DNA of 64,000 nucleotides, taken from positions 32,221 to 96,220 of the forward strand of contig WGMI01000037.1 of assembly GCA_016125155.1 (NCBI GenBank), given 5' to 3'. Positions 9,097 through 18,108 of the stretch are shown here, in pieces (positions within the stretch are counted from its first letter, which is position 1; every line of letters begins with the position of its first letter). The position numbers and the translations under genes are program-made. The notes beneath the pieces were generated by a model. It saw nothing but the letters and a program-made list of their open reading frames with translations. It did not search any database and was not told the origin of the DNA. Source of the stretch: a bacterium. GTDB taxonomy: Bacteria > Bacteroidota > Bacteroidia > Flavobacteriales > Schleiferiaceae.

Positions 9097-10059
9097 ATGC
9101 GATTGACCCCCGTTACCCGTTGGTTTTTATTTTTCGCAATGTCTTGTTCTTTAGGCTTATCGGCCCAGCAGGACATACAGTTTACCCAGTTTATGCACAA
9201 CCGCCTGCTCTACAATCCGGGCTATGCGGGGAGTCGTGGGTCGATTTGTCTGGACTTGTTGCACCGCAGCCAATGGGTCGGTTTTGAAGACGCTCCGACC
9301 ACCCAAAACTTCAATGCAGACATTCCGCTCAATTTTCTCCATGGAGGGATCGGCCTGATTATCACCAACGATCAGATCGGATTTTTCCAAGACATCTCAG
9401 CCGGATTGGCCTATGCCTATCAGATGCAACTCGGGCAAGGCAAATTGGGCCTGGGTTTGATGGTCGACTTTAAGAACAAGGCTCTGCGCTCCGGAGAGTG
9501 GATTGCGCCAGACGGAACCAACGGAGGTACGGACCCTTCCATCATTGCTCCCGGTTCTTCGGCGCTCTCTCCCGATTTGAATTTTGGGGTGTACTACGAA
9601 GAAGAGCGCTTTTGGGGTGGGATTTCGAGCACCCGGCTCATCGAAGGCAACTTTGCCCTTCCCAACCAAAGCGCAGGAGAGACTCAGTTTCGCAGCACCC
9701 GGCATTACTTCCTCATGGGCGGCTACAATTGGTTCATCCCCAATACGAATTGGGCCGTTTTGCCCGCCGTCATGATGAAGTCGGATTTCGCCGGACCCTC
9801 CACCTTTGATCTCAACGTCAACGCTATGTACAATAACCGTGTGTGGGGGGGCGTTACGTATCGCACCCAGGACGCTTTGGCAGTGATGGCCGGGGCCTAC
9901 ATTATTCCTTCGCTGAAGTTGGGATATTCCTACGACATCACGCTGTCCGATTTGGCAAACAGCAGCAGTGGAAGTCATGAGATTATGCTCGGTTATTGTT
10001 TCAAAATCGAAGTTCCGGAACGCGAAAGAGGTAGCTACCGTAACATTAGATTTTTGTAA
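9097..10059 (+). CDS. PorP/SprF-family type IX secretion outer-membrane protein
   Basis: Predicted beta-barrel of the PorP/SprF family, which in Bacteroidota links T9SS and gliding machinery to the outer membrane. The ATG at 9097 starts a clear signal peptide (cleavage near GLSAQQ, residue about 25), followed by the family hallmark QDIQFTQFMHNRLLYNPGYAG. The rest has alternating amphipathic strands with GYSYDITLSDL near the end, also typical. Using an ATG 34 codons upstream would bury the signal peptide. Mature size is about 295 residues. It is directly upstream of gldK and shares its operon. Which paralogue (PorP or SprF) it corresponds to cannot be decided here. Confidence 0.9.
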   Translation: MRLTPVTRWFLFFAMSCSLGLSAQQDIQFTQFMHNRLLYNPGYAGSRGSICLDLLHRSQWVGFEDAPTTQNFNADIPLNFLHGGIGLIITNDQIGFFQDISAGLAYAYQMQLGQGKLGLGLMVDFKNKALRSGEWIAPDGTNGGTDPSIIAPGSSALSPDLNFGVYYEEERFWGGISSTRLIEGNFALPNQSAGETQFRSTRHYFLMGGYNWFIPNTNWAVLPAVMMKSDFAGPSTFDLNVNAMYNNRVWGGVTYRTQDALAVMAGAYIIPSLKLGYSYDITLSDLANSSSGSHEIMLGYCFKIEVPERERGSYRNIRFL

Positions 10060-10102
10060 TATTGCGCTACGTGTTTTCCCCCTTCACGGCCTTCATCCGT
10101 TC

Positions 10103-11539
10103 ATGAACCCCCCTATGAACAGCATCAAAAGTTTATTAGCGGCTTCGGCCATCCTCGTCCTGTCCGGCTGCAGCAGCGGCGATCACGGCGAATTGGTGGG
10201 CGTTCAGGACCGCCCTTTGTGGTTTCCCTCGGAGCCCTTTGGCATGGTCTTTATCCCCCAAGGCTCTTACAATATGGGTTCGGCCGATCAGGACGTGCCC
10301 TATGCCTTGACGGCTCCGACCAAGACGGTCTCGGTACGCGCCTTCTATATGGATCAAACCGAAATCACGAACAACGAATACCGCCAGTTCGTCGATTGGG
10401 TGCGCGATTCGATTGTGCGCTTCCGCTTGGGCGAAGACGGTTTGGTAGAGGAGTATGCGCTGATTGACTATACCAATCTCGAGGATCCGACGTTTTACGA
10501 AGAATACATTGCGTTGAACTATCCGGACAGCCTCCAGCGCCGCATCAATTGGGAACCCTATTTGGAGTGGGATGTAGAAAAGTATCCCAGCGCGGAATAC
10601 ACCGAAATCATCGAGTCCATTTTTATTCGCCCCGAAGAGCGCTTTATGGGGGGTAAAATGGTCGACGCCCGCCAGTTGAACTACGTGTATTTCTGGATGA
10701 ACAAGCAGAAGGCCGGCAGAAAAGAAAATCGGGTTGAATACGACTACTACGATTCCGATGGAGACGGTCGTCAGTTCAGCTATCGCGACTATATCAAAGA
10801 AAATACCGAGGTTTCTGACCGCAGCAGCTTCATCGAAAAAGAAGTCATCAACGTCTACCCAGATACCCTGGTGTGGGTACACGATCTGACCTATTCGTTC
10901 AATGAACCCCAACACGACAAGTATTTCTGGCATCCCGCCTACGACGAGTACCCTGTAGTAGGCGTCAATTGGAAGCAAGCCCGCGCGTTTACGAACTGGC
11001 GTTCCAAGTACCGCAACGACTATCTGCGTCGCGAAGGCGAAATGCTCGAGCACGACTTCCGCCTGCCGACCGAGGCCGAATGGGAATACGCGGCCCGGGG
11101 TGGACAAAACCTGGTCACCTATCCCTGGGGCGGTCCTTATGCCACCAACAGCTCGGGCTGTTACTTGGCCAACTTCAAACCAGTGCGCGGCAACCTGACC
11201 GCCGATGGAGGTTTTTATCCGGTCAAAGCGACCTCGTACAATCCGAATGGTTTCAACCTCTACTGCATGGCAGGAAACGTATCGGAGTGGACGAGCACGG
11301 CGTATGAAGCCGCTTCGTACTACTATGTGAGCGACATCAGCCCCGACTTCCAGTACAATGCTTCAGAAAACGACGACGAAACCCTTAAGCGCAAGGTGAT
11401 TCGCGGTGGTTCTTGGAAAGACGTGGCGGCCTATATGCAGGTCAGCTCGCGCGATTTCGAATACCAAGACACCGGAAAGAGCTACGTAGGGTTCCGCACC
11501 ATTCAAGATTTCCTCGGCCGCGACGCCAAGGACTATTGA
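10103..11539 (+). CDS. gldK: GldK, T9SS/gliding lipoprotein (SUMF1/FGE-type domain)
   Basis: Outer-membrane lipoprotein forming the periplasmic GldK-GldN (PorK-PorN) ring of the type IX secretion system. The N-terminus carries a lipoprotein signal with lipobox VLSGC. Two starts are possible, 10103 (MNPPMNS) and 10115 (MNS); both keep the signal. The body is a formylglycine-generating-enzyme-like fold: MVFIPQGSYNMGS, the DQTEITNNEYRQFV motif, RLPTEAEWEYAARGG, CMAGNVSEWTS and RGGSWKD. This fold is used structurally in GldK rather than for sulfatase activation. Order gldK-gldL-gldM-gldN supports K rather than GldJ. Length is about 475 residues. Confidence 0.93.
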   Translation: MNPPMNSIKSLLAASAILVLSGCSSGDHGELVGVQDRPLWFPSEPFGMVFIPQGSYNMGSADQDVPYALTAPTKTVSVRAFYMDQTEITNNEYRQFVDWVRDSIVRFRLGEDGLVEEYALIDYTNLEDPTFYEEYIALNYPDSLQRRINWEPYLEWDVEKYPSAEYTEIIESIFIRPEERFMGGKMVDARQLNYVYFWMNKQKAGRKENRVEYDYYDSDGDGRQFSYRDYIKENTEVSDRSSFIEKEVINVYPDTLVWVHDLTYSFNEPQHDKYFWHPAYDEYPVVGVNWKQARAFTNWRSKYRNDYLRREGEMLEHDFRLPTEAEWEYAARGGQNLVTYPWGGPYATNSSGCYLANFKPVRGNLTADGGFYPVKATSYNPNGFNLYCMAGNVSEWTSTAYEAASYYYVSDISPDFQYNASENDDETLKRKVIRGGSWKDVAAYMQVSSRDFEYQDTGKSYVGFRTIQDFLGRDAKDY

Positions 11540-11601
11540 TGGATTCCTTTCGGGCAGCAATCGACTTTTCCCAACCCCTCAACCCCTAAACCCTCAAGAC
11601 A

Positions 11602-12279
11602 ATGGCACTGATTGATGTGAACGGCAAAGGCTTCAAGAACTTTATGGCAAAGCTGTACGGATGGGGTGCAGCGGTCGTCATTCTCGGGGCGATGTTTAAA
11701 ATCCTCCACCTTCCCGGCGCCGACATCATGCTGGTAGTAGGTTTGACCACCGAAGCCGTCATCTTCTTTTTCTCTGCCTTCGAAAAGCCGCACGAAGAGG
11801 TCGATTGGTCGTTGGTCTATCCCGAATTGGCCGGAATGGAAGACCCCGATGCCAAGCACAAGCACTCTTCCACCAAAAACAACCAGCTTTCAGTAACCCA
11901 GGAGTTGGATCATATGTTGGAGTCGGCCAAGATTGACGGCGAACTCATCGAGAGTCTGAGCACGGGTTTGCGCAAATTCGGCGATGCGGCCACCAAATTG
12001 GGCGATACCTCCGAGGCTGCTCAAGCGACCAACGAGTACGCCAGCCAAGTGGCTATGGCCAGCAAGAATATGGAGTCGCTCAATGCCCTTTATGCCGTTC
12101 AGCTCGAGGCTTCGGCCAATCATATGGAAGTGCAAAACAACCTGATTGGCAAATTGAGCGGAACCATCGAAAACTCCGAGCGTCTCTCTACAGAAGTCAC
12201 CGATTTGGTCCGCAACATCTCGAATTTGAATGCCGTCTATGGCGGTATGTTGGCAGCCATGAACGGCAACCGCAACTGA
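11602..12279 (+). CDS. gldL: GldL, T9SS/gliding motor inner-membrane protein
   Basis: Stator-like subunit that with GldM forms the proton-driven motor of the type IX secretion system. The N-terminal half contains two membrane helices (about residues 18-36 and 40-60) separated by LHLPGAD. An acidic residue, Glu51, lies inside the second helix at the position of the glutamate known to be essential for proton use in Flavobacterium GldL. The cytoplasmic C-terminal two thirds is helical and probably coiled. Length (225 residues) is standard. It follows gldK by 62 nt and precedes gldM by 52 nt. Confidence 0.95.
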   Translation: MALIDVNGKGFKNFMAKLYGWGAAVVILGAMFKILHLPGADIMLVVGLTTEAVIFFFSAFEKPHEEVDWSLVYPELAGMEDPDAKHKHSSTKNNQLSVTQELDHMLESAKIDGELIESLSTGLRKFGDAATKLGDTSEAAQATNEYASQVAMASKNMESLNALYAVQLEASANHMEVQNNLIGKLSGTIENSERLSTEVTDLVRNISNLNAVYGGMLAAMNGNRN

Positions 12280-12331
12280 TCTCGACTTCTGAACGTCCTC
12301 GTTGTAACAAGAACCCCCTAACACAACTCCC

Positions 12332-13858
12332 ATGGCAGGTGGCAAACTGAGCCCGCGTCAGAAGATGATCAACATGATGTATTTGGTGCTAACAGCCCTG
12401 TTGGCATTGAACATCTCCAAAGAAGTCTTGAACGCCTTGGTGGATCTCGAAGATGGTTTGGACAAAACGGCCAAAACCGTGGCGAGCAAGAATGCAGACG
12501 TATACGAACAGTTCAAGGCGGCCGCCCAGAACAACCCGGCTAAGGTGAAGCCGTGGATGGACAAGGCCTTTGAAGTGCGCGATGCATCCAACAGCATCGT
12601 AGAAGAGGTCGAGCTCATCAAGAACCAGTTGATCGAAGAAACCGGGGGCTACAAAGACGAGTCCAATACGGTTCCCAAGGGGTTGGAGAACCTCGAAAAG
12701 GCGGCCGATTACCTCCTCAATCAAGGACATGGTGAGGACTTGAAAAAGAAGATGGAAGCCCACCGCACCAAATTGTTGACCTACGTTGGCGAAAACGAGC
12801 AGCTCAAAGCGAGCATCTTAAACTCATTGAATACCGACGACATCCAGGTAGGAGACCACAAGGTAGACTGGACCCACGGAAAGTTTGAGCACTATCCGAT
12901 GGTCGCCATTCTGGCCTTCCTTACAGACATTCAAGCCCGCGTTCGGAATGCCGAAAGCGAGGTGATATCTGAATTGCAGGCCAATATTGACAAGGGAAGT
13001 CTGAAGTTCACGGGTGTTCGCGCGGTGGTGATGCCGAAGAGCAATTACTTGCTCCAGGGCGATCAATACGAAGCCGATGTATTTCTCGCGGCCTACGACG
13101 ATACCCAAGAGCCCGAGGTCATTATCAATGGCACTCCGCTGCCCAAAGATCAAGTTGTAGGGGGCATTGGCAAGGTCAAGTTTCCAGCGAGCGGCGTCGG
13201 CACAAAAAAATGGGCCGGAGTGATCAAGTTGAGTGCCAACGGAGAGGTCAAGGAATATCCCATCGAGAACGAGTACAACGTGGCTCCCCCCATGGCGGTG
13301 ATCAGCCCCACCAAGATGAATGTCTTGTATCGCGGGGTTGAGAACCCGCTCGAGATCGGTGTTCCCGGTGTAGATCCCGCCAAAGTGGTCGTAACCGGCC
13401 CCGGGGTGCGCCAAGTAAAGCCGGGCGAATACGTGGCCGATGTGACCTCGATTACCGGCCAAAAGGAAGTGGAGATTTCGGTAGCCGTTAAAGACGAGGG
13501 TGGAACCAAGCAGATGGGTAAGAAAATGTTCCGTCTCAAGAACGTACCCCCTGCTCAAGGCTCTATTTTGGGCGTGTCCGATGGATTAAAGTCAGCCAGC
13601 TTCATCAAACAAGGAACCATTCAGGCCAAGTTGGCCGACTTCCCCTTCGAAATGGAGTTGAATGTAGTTTCCTTCGAAGTGGTGATTCCGGGTTTTCCCC
13701 CGACGAAAATTCAGGGCAACAAGCTCGATGGAAACACCAAAACCCTGCTCGACAAGGTCAAGAACGGATCTACAGTGGTATTCCGCGGCATCAAGGCCAC
13801 GGGTCCCAAAGGATTGCGCGTAGATGCGAGCAGTTTCTCGATAGACGTCAACAACTAA
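12332..13858 (+). CDS. gldM: GldM, T9SS/gliding motor periplasmic shaft protein
   Basis: Partner of GldL: one N-terminal membrane helix (about residues 10-30, MINMMYLVLTALLALN) preceded by the typical AGGKLSPRQK start, then a long periplasmic shaft with repeated Ig-like domains that contacts the GldK/GldN ring. The first periplasmic domain is helical (residues about 35-220); the rest is beta-rich with the motifs AVVMPKSNYLLQGDQYEADV and AVISPTKMNVLYRGVENPL that are conserved in the family. Length of 508 residues is normal. gldN follows after only 6 nt. Confidence 0.96.
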   Translation: MAGGKLSPRQKMINMMYLVLTALLALNISKEVLNALVDLEDGLDKTAKTVASKNADVYEQFKAAAQNNPAKVKPWMDKAFEVRDASNSIVEEVELIKNQLIEETGGYKDESNTVPKGLENLEKAADYLLNQGHGEDLKKKMEAHRTKLLTYVGENEQLKASILNSLNTDDIQVGDHKVDWTHGKFEHYPMVAILAFLTDIQARVRNAESEVISELQANIDKGSLKFTGVRAVVMPKSNYLLQGDQYEADVFLAAYDDTQEPEVIINGTPLPKDQVVGGIGKVKFPASGVGTKKWAGVIKLSANGEVKEYPIENEYNVAPPMAVISPTKMNVLYRGVENPLEIGVPGVDPAKVVVTGPGVRQVKPGEYVADVTSITGQKEVEISVAVKDEGGTKQMGKKMFRLKNVPPAQGSILGVSDGLKSASFIKQGTIQAKLADFPFEMELNVVSFEVVIPGFPPTKIQGNKLDGNTKTLLDKVKNGSTVVFRGIKATGPKGLRVDASSFSIDVNN

Positions 13859-13864
13859 GGAGTC

Positions 13865-14701
13865 ATGAAAAAGCTTTTCGGGATTTTCACGCTCGCGCTG
13901 TCGTTCCTACTAGGGGTGGCACGAGCGCAGGTATTGACCCCCCAAGACGATGGTCTTCTTCCGGAACCCGAAAAGTTCCACCACAACAGCCGGGTGGTTC
14001 AATATCCTTTTTTGCGCCAGGCGGACATGATGTGGAGCACCCGTCATTGGGAGCGCATCGACTTGCGCGAAAAGATGAATCTGCACCTCTATTATCCACT
14101 CAAGCCGGCAGTAGACCGAAGGTCTTTGTTTGATGTGTTGGTGGGTGGCATCATTGAAGAGGGAACCATTGTGGAAGTGTTTCAGGACGACCGGTTTCAA
14201 ATTCCGCTCACTCCGGAAAAACTGCAGCAATTGGTGCGGAGCTACGACACCGTTTATCCGGACCCAGACGACCGGACGGTCTATATTGTGGACACCATTA
14301 CGGTTCGCGCCAACAACGTGATTGCCTATAACATTAAGAGCGACTGGTATTACGACAAGCAGCGGGGCGAAATGAAGAACCGCATCATTGGTTTGGCGCC
14401 TGTTGTGCGCGATCCCAAGAATCCCGCCAATGTCTATCCGTTGTTTTGGGTGTGGTTTCCCGATGCCCGCTTCGCCATGGCAACGCATACGGCTTTTAAC
14501 CGCGGAAACAATATGCAGCGGCTCACCTACGATGAAGTCTTCCACCTGCGCTTTTTCCAGGCCATGATATACAAGGAGGAAAACGTTTACGATCGGACCA
14601 TAGAGGATTATCGACGCAACAACACCCTCGATCAGTTGCTCGAAGCGCAGATGATTCAGCAGAAACTCCGCGACTTCGAACACGATTTATGGGAGTTTTA
14701 A
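13865..14701 (+). CDS. gldN: GldN, T9SS periplasmic ring protein
   Basis: Periplasmic partner of GldK in the T9SS ring. It has a Sec signal peptide (MKKLFGIF start, cleavage near VARAQ, residue about 22). The mature protein shows the family features WSTRHWERIDLREKMN, a conserved AYDTVYPDP-like segment (SYDTVYPDPDD), VVRDPKNP and the aromatic-rich PLFWVWFPDAR. Length is 278 residues. It is the last gene of the PorP/SprF-gldKLMN group, with an intrinsic terminator 20 nt after the stop. Confidence 0.95.
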   Translation: MKKLFGIFTLALSFLLGVARAQVLTPQDDGLLPEPEKFHHNSRVVQYPFLRQADMMWSTRHWERIDLREKMNLHLYYPLKPAVDRRSLFDVLVGGIIEEGTIVEVFQDDRFQIPLTPEKLQQLVRSYDTVYPDPDDRTVYIVDTITVRANNVIAYNIKSDWYYDKQRGEMKNRIIGLAPVVRDPKNPANVYPLFWVWFPDARFAMATHTAFNRGNNMQRLTYDEVFHLRFFQAMIYKEENVYDRTIEDYRRNNTLDQLLEAQMIQQKLRDFEHDLWEF

Positions 14702-14720
14702 ACGAACTGTTCCCCTTCAA

Positions 14721-14748
14721 CCGCCTCCCTTGGGGGCGGTTTTTTTTT
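14721..14748 (+). terminator. Intrinsic terminator after gldN
   Basis: A GC-rich hairpin (CCGCCTCC pairing with GGGGGCGG, one T-G pair, 3-nt loop; 14721-14739) is followed directly by nine T residues. It lies 20 nt after the gldN stop codon and closes the T9SS operon. Confidence 0.9.
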
Positions 14749-14765
14749 AACCCCACGTTCTGGTC

Positions 14766-15722
14766 GTGAGCGGTATTGTGCGCATTTCGGGCGGAGGCAT
14801 TGCTGCATCGGTTCTTGCGCTTCAGGCCTTGAGGAGAGGCCTGCGGGTGGAGGGGTCGACATGGGCTCCTGCTGCCAGTTCGCTTTTGGCTTCCGGCATC
14901 TACAATCCCATAGTGCTCAAGCGCATGAAGTTGGTGTGGCGTTGGAAGGAGGCTCTGGACGAATTGGAGGCGCTCTACGGCTGGGTAGAGGACACCTACG
15001 GTTCGTCATTGCTCGAGCCCGAACAGGTTTATCAGCGACTCGACAACGCCCAAAAGCTAAACGAATGGGAAGGGCTCAGAGCCGATGCCCCCTGGTCTGA
15101 ATTGCTCGGCTCTCCTATGCGCTGGAATGTACAATGGGTCGCCCCCGTGCTCCGAAGCGGATGGGTTCGAGTACCTCGATTGTTGGAATTCTCTCAAACC
15201 CTAATGAAATCCGTTACTGAGGAGCCGGTTTTGGCGCGGGTGCATTGCCACGGTTGGGCCCAGGGAGTGCGCAGGGACGGATTGTCGGAACGGAGTTTCA
15301 ATCCGGTCAAGGGAGAGGTATTGAGGGTGTTGTTGCCAGGCTATGAAGCCCCGGGCATAGTGCACGGGCCGGTATTCATTTTGCCGTTGGGAGCGGGCCT
15401 CTATCAGGTGGGGGCCACCTATCAATGGGATGCGCTGGACGAAGTTCCTACAGCAAAGGGAAGCGATGAGTTGATCCGAGGGCTGCGATCGCTCTGGGAC
15501 GGGCCTTTTGAGCTCGTAGAGCACCGGGCGGCTGTGCGTCCTGCCACGGCCGATCGCAGGCCTTTGGTCGGGGCTGTGGGACCGGGGGAATGGGTCCTCA
15601 ATGGACTTGGCAGCCGGGGAATATTGCTCGCGCCCCTCTTGGCCGCCGAGTTGCTCGATCAGATTTTGGGCGTGGGAGCGCCTTTGTCCGAAACCGATCC
15701 ATCGCGTTTTGCGGGTTCGTAG
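14766..15722 (+). CDS. FAD-dependent oxidoreductase, DAO family
   Basis: Flavoprotein of 318 residues with a GTG start just after the gldN terminator. The N-terminal FAD-binding motif is RISGGGIAASVLALQALRRG (GxGxxG-like, slightly relaxed), and the C-terminus has the DAO-type signature RPATADRRPLVGAVG followed by LNGLGSRGILLAPLLA, which closes over the FAD. Substrate cannot be read from the sequence; similar Bacteroidota proteins are annotated only as D-amino-acid-oxidase-like. The last 64 bp overlap the 3' end of the convergent DUF983 gene. Confidence 0.85.
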   Translation: MSGIVRISGGGIAASVLALQALRRGLRVEGSTWAPAASSLLASGIYNPIVLKRMKLVWRWKEALDELEALYGWVEDTYGSSLLEPEQVYQRLDNAQKLNEWEGLRADAPWSELLGSPMRWNVQWVAPVLRSGWVRVPRLLEFSQTLMKSVTEEPVLARVHCHGWAQGVRRDGLSERSFNPVKGEVLRVLLPGYEAPGIVHGPVFILPLGAGLYQVGATYQWDALDEVPTAKGSDELIRGLRSLWDGPFELVEHRAAVRPATADRRPLVGAVGPGEWVLNGLGSRGILLAPLLAAELLDQILGVGAPLSETDPSRFAGS

Positions 15723-16090
15723 CGCACGAACAGATGGATCCAAGTAGAGCGCGACAATCGGAACAGGATGGGGCCCAGGGCGAGCAGTACAGTGGCCAAT
15801 ATTCCGACCACGCTCCAGATGCCCAGACCCAAAACCCCGTAGCCCAGAATAAAAACAGCTACAAAAATGGCCACGGTATAACCATAGCTCACGTACATTG
15901 AACCGTAGTAGAACGAAGGCTCGAGCTGAAAGGGCTGCCCACAGACCGGGCACTGTTCGGGCATGGCGCCCAGAGCTCCTGTTTTATAGGGGTTAGACTC
16001 TTTGAACAAACGGCCTTCCCGACAGCGGGGACAGCGCTGTTGCACAATGCTCGCAACCAAACTCCGGCCCGGATTCGACCTTGATTTCAT
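15659..16090 (-). CDS. DUF983 membrane protein
   Basis: Protein of 143 residues with the DUF983 layout: two CxxC pairs near the N-terminus (RCPRCREG and QCPVCGQP), probably a zinc ribbon, then a conserved PSFYYGSMYVSYG stretch and two membrane helices (about residues 70-95 and 97-118). Function is unknown in the family. A perfect -7 box ends 5 nt before its ATG, so the mRNA may be leaderless. The 3' end overlaps the convergent oxidoreductase gene. Confidence 0.88.
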   Translation of the reverse strand: MKSRSNPGRSLVASIVQQRCPRCREGRLFKESNPYKTGALGAMPEQCPVCGQPFQLEPSFYYGSMYVSYGYTVAIFVAVFILGYGVLGLGIWSVVGILATVLLALGPILFRLSRSTWIHLFVRYEPAKRDGSVSDKGAPTPKI

Positions 16091-16095
16091 GTCGG

Positions 16096-16135
16096 CAAAG
16101 GTACCGTGGGCAGGGGGGCACGCAGTGTAACTTTG
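16096..16135. promoter_or_regulatory. Compact divergent promoter pair (DUF983 / ABC-F)
   Basis: Two perfect -7 boxes face outward in a 50-bp gap: TACCTTTG on the minus strand (16103-16096) for the DUF983 gene and TAACTTTG on the plus strand (16128-16135) for the ABC-F gene. In each case the box ends 5 nt before the ATG. Since transcription in Bacteroidota starts a few bases after this box, both mRNAs would begin at or next to the start codon. No good TTTG -33 element is seen for either. Confidence 0.65.
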
Positions 16136-16140
16136 CGCAC

Positions 16141-18108
16141 ATGGTTTCGCTCAACAAAGTATCGCTGGAATATACCGGCCGCGTGCTCTTCAACGAGATT
16201 GGATTTTTGATCAATCGGGGCGATCGGATTGGATTGGTGGGCCGAAACGGGGCTGGTAAATCAACCTTGCTCAAAGTGTTGGCGGGGGTGTTGCGTCCCG
16301 ATTCGGGCGAAGTGGCTCTGAGTTCGGGTTGCTCCATCGGGTATTTGCCCCAGGAGCTCGATTTGGAAGACCGCTACGTCTTGATGGAAGAAATCGAGCA
16401 CGCCTTGCCCGAGATCAAGCCCCTGGAGGCCAAAATAGACGCCATAGGTCACGAACTTTCGGTGCGCACCGACTACGAAAGCGAGAGCTACCTCGAACTC
16501 ATTCAATCGCTCAACGACGCCAACGACCGCTATCAATTGGTGGGCGGCTATACCTACAAAGCCGACATCGAGCGCATTTTGTTCGGTTTGGGCTTCACCT
16601 CAGCCGATTTTGGCCAACCCACGGAAACTTTTAGCGGCGGCTGGCGGATGCGGGTAGAATTGGCGAAGCTCTTGCTCCAGCGACACGATTTGCTCTTGCT
16701 CGACGAACCCACCAACCACCTCGACATCGAGTCGATTTTGTGGTTGGAAGACTTTATGAAGACCTATGCGGGGGCGGTGGTCCTCGTGAGCCACGACCGC
16801 AGTTTTCTCGATGGGGTCACCAACCGAACCATCGAATTGTCGTACGGCAAGGCCTATGATTTCCCGGTTTCTTATACCAAGTTCGTCGCCTTGCGCGAAG
16901 AACAGCGAATGCTGCAAGCGGCTGCCCGTCGAAACCAGGAAAAAGAGATCAAGCAAACCGAACAGCTCATCGATCGGTTTCGCTACAAGGCCAGCAAGGC
17001 CGCTTTTGCCCAGTCGCTCATCAAAAAACTCGACAAAGTTGAACGCATCGAAGTAGACGACGAAGACACGCGTCAAATGCGCTTTCGCTTTCCTCCAGCA
17101 GTCCGTCCCGGCAAGGTGGTAGTCGAATGCCACCGACTCGGCAAGACCTACGGAGACAAAACCGTACTTAAAAACATCGATTTGGCCATCGAGCGCGACG
17201 AGCGCATCGCCTTTGTGGGGCAAAATGGACAGGGCAAATCGACCCTGGTCAAGCTCATTCTCGGGAAAATCGAAGGCGAGGGTACAATACAGTTGGGACA
17301 CAACGTGAAGGTGGGTTATTATGCCCAAAATCAGGCCGATAGTCTTGATGGGGAAATCACCGTGCTCCAGACCATCGAAAACGTCGCCTCCGATGAGCTG
17401 CGTCCCCGTTCCCGCGATTTGCTCGGGGCCTTTTTGTTCAGCGGAGACGATGTCCACAAAAAGGTCAAGGTGCTTTCCGGGGGCGAAAAAGGGCGTTTGG
17501 CACTCTGCAAAATGCTGCTCGAGCCCTTCAACTTGCTCGTGATGGACGAGCCGACCAACCACCTCGACATGCGCGCCAAAGACGTGCTGAAGCAAGCGCT
17601 GACGAATTTTGAAGGCACTTTGATTGTTGTGTCTCACGACCGCGATTTTCTCGAAGGGCTGTGTTCCAAGACCTACGAATTCCGCGAGGGCAAGATCAAG
17701 CCTTATTTGGGCGACATACGGTACTTCCTCGAGCAGCGAAAGGTGGACAACCTGCGTCAAATCGAGGCCAAGTCACCGGTCAAAACCCCTGGTGATGCCA
17801 AGAGCCCAAACGAGTCCTCCAAGGTTCGATCTAAAGAGCGAAAGCAACAAGAGCGCGAATTGAAGCAAATCGAAAAGTCCATTGAAGAAATTGTCCATTC
17901 TATTGCCGCAGAAGAAGCCGCGCTCGAAGAATTTGATCGGCAATTGTCCGATCCTGAATTGTTCAAGGCATTGAGCGCCGAACCAGGCTTTTACGACCGT
18001 TACGAACGGCAAAAAAAGGAGCTCGATGCCAAAATGGAGCACTGGGAAAAACTCGAGCATCAACAGCGAATCTTGCTCGAAGAACTCGATCAGGCAGAGG
18101 CACTTTGA
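16141..18108 (+). CDS. ABC-F family ATPase
   Basis: Soluble tandem ABC ATPase of 655 residues, a ribosome-associated class without membrane domains. Domain 1 has Walker A GRNGAGKST, signature FSGGWRMRVELA and Walker B LLLLDEPTNHLDIES. Domain 2 has Walker A GQNGQGKST, signature LSGGEKGRLALC and Walker B LLVMDEPTNHLDM. The linker between the domains is charged (P-site tRNA interaction motif region), and the C-terminus is a long coiled coil rich in Glu and Lys, as in Uup/YdiF-type proteins. No drug specificity can be inferred. The ATG at 16141 follows a -7 box by 5 nt. The stop overlaps the TTG start of the next gene. Confidence 0.93.
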   Translation: MVSLNKVSLEYTGRVLFNEIGFLINRGDRIGLVGRNGAGKSTLLKVLAGVLRPDSGEVALSSGCSIGYLPQELDLEDRYVLMEEIEHALPEIKPLEAKIDAIGHELSVRTDYESESYLELIQSLNDANDRYQLVGGYTYKADIERILFGLGFTSADFGQPTETFSGGWRMRVELAKLLLQRHDLLLLDEPTNHLDIESILWLEDFMKTYAGAVVLVSHDRSFLDGVTNRTIELSYGKAYDFPVSYTKFVALREEQRMLQAAARRNQEKEIKQTEQLIDRFRYKASKAAFAQSLIKKLDKVERIEVDDEDTRQMRFRFPPAVRPGKVVVECHRLGKTYGDKTVLKNIDLAIERDERIAFVGQNGQGKSTLVKLILGKIEGEGTIQLGHNVKVGYYAQNQADSLDGEITVLQTIENVASDELRPRSRDLLGAFLFSGDDVHKKVKVLSGGEKGRLALCKMLLEPFNLLVMDEPTNHLDMRAKDVLKQALTNFEGTLIVVSHDRDFLEGLCSKTYEFREGKIKPYLGDIRYFLEQRKVDNLRQIEAKSPVKTPGDAKSPNESSKVRSKERKQQERELKQIEKSIEEIVHSIAAEEAALEEFDRQLSDPELFKALSAEPGFYDRYERQKKELDAKMEHWEKLEHQQRILLEELDQAEAL

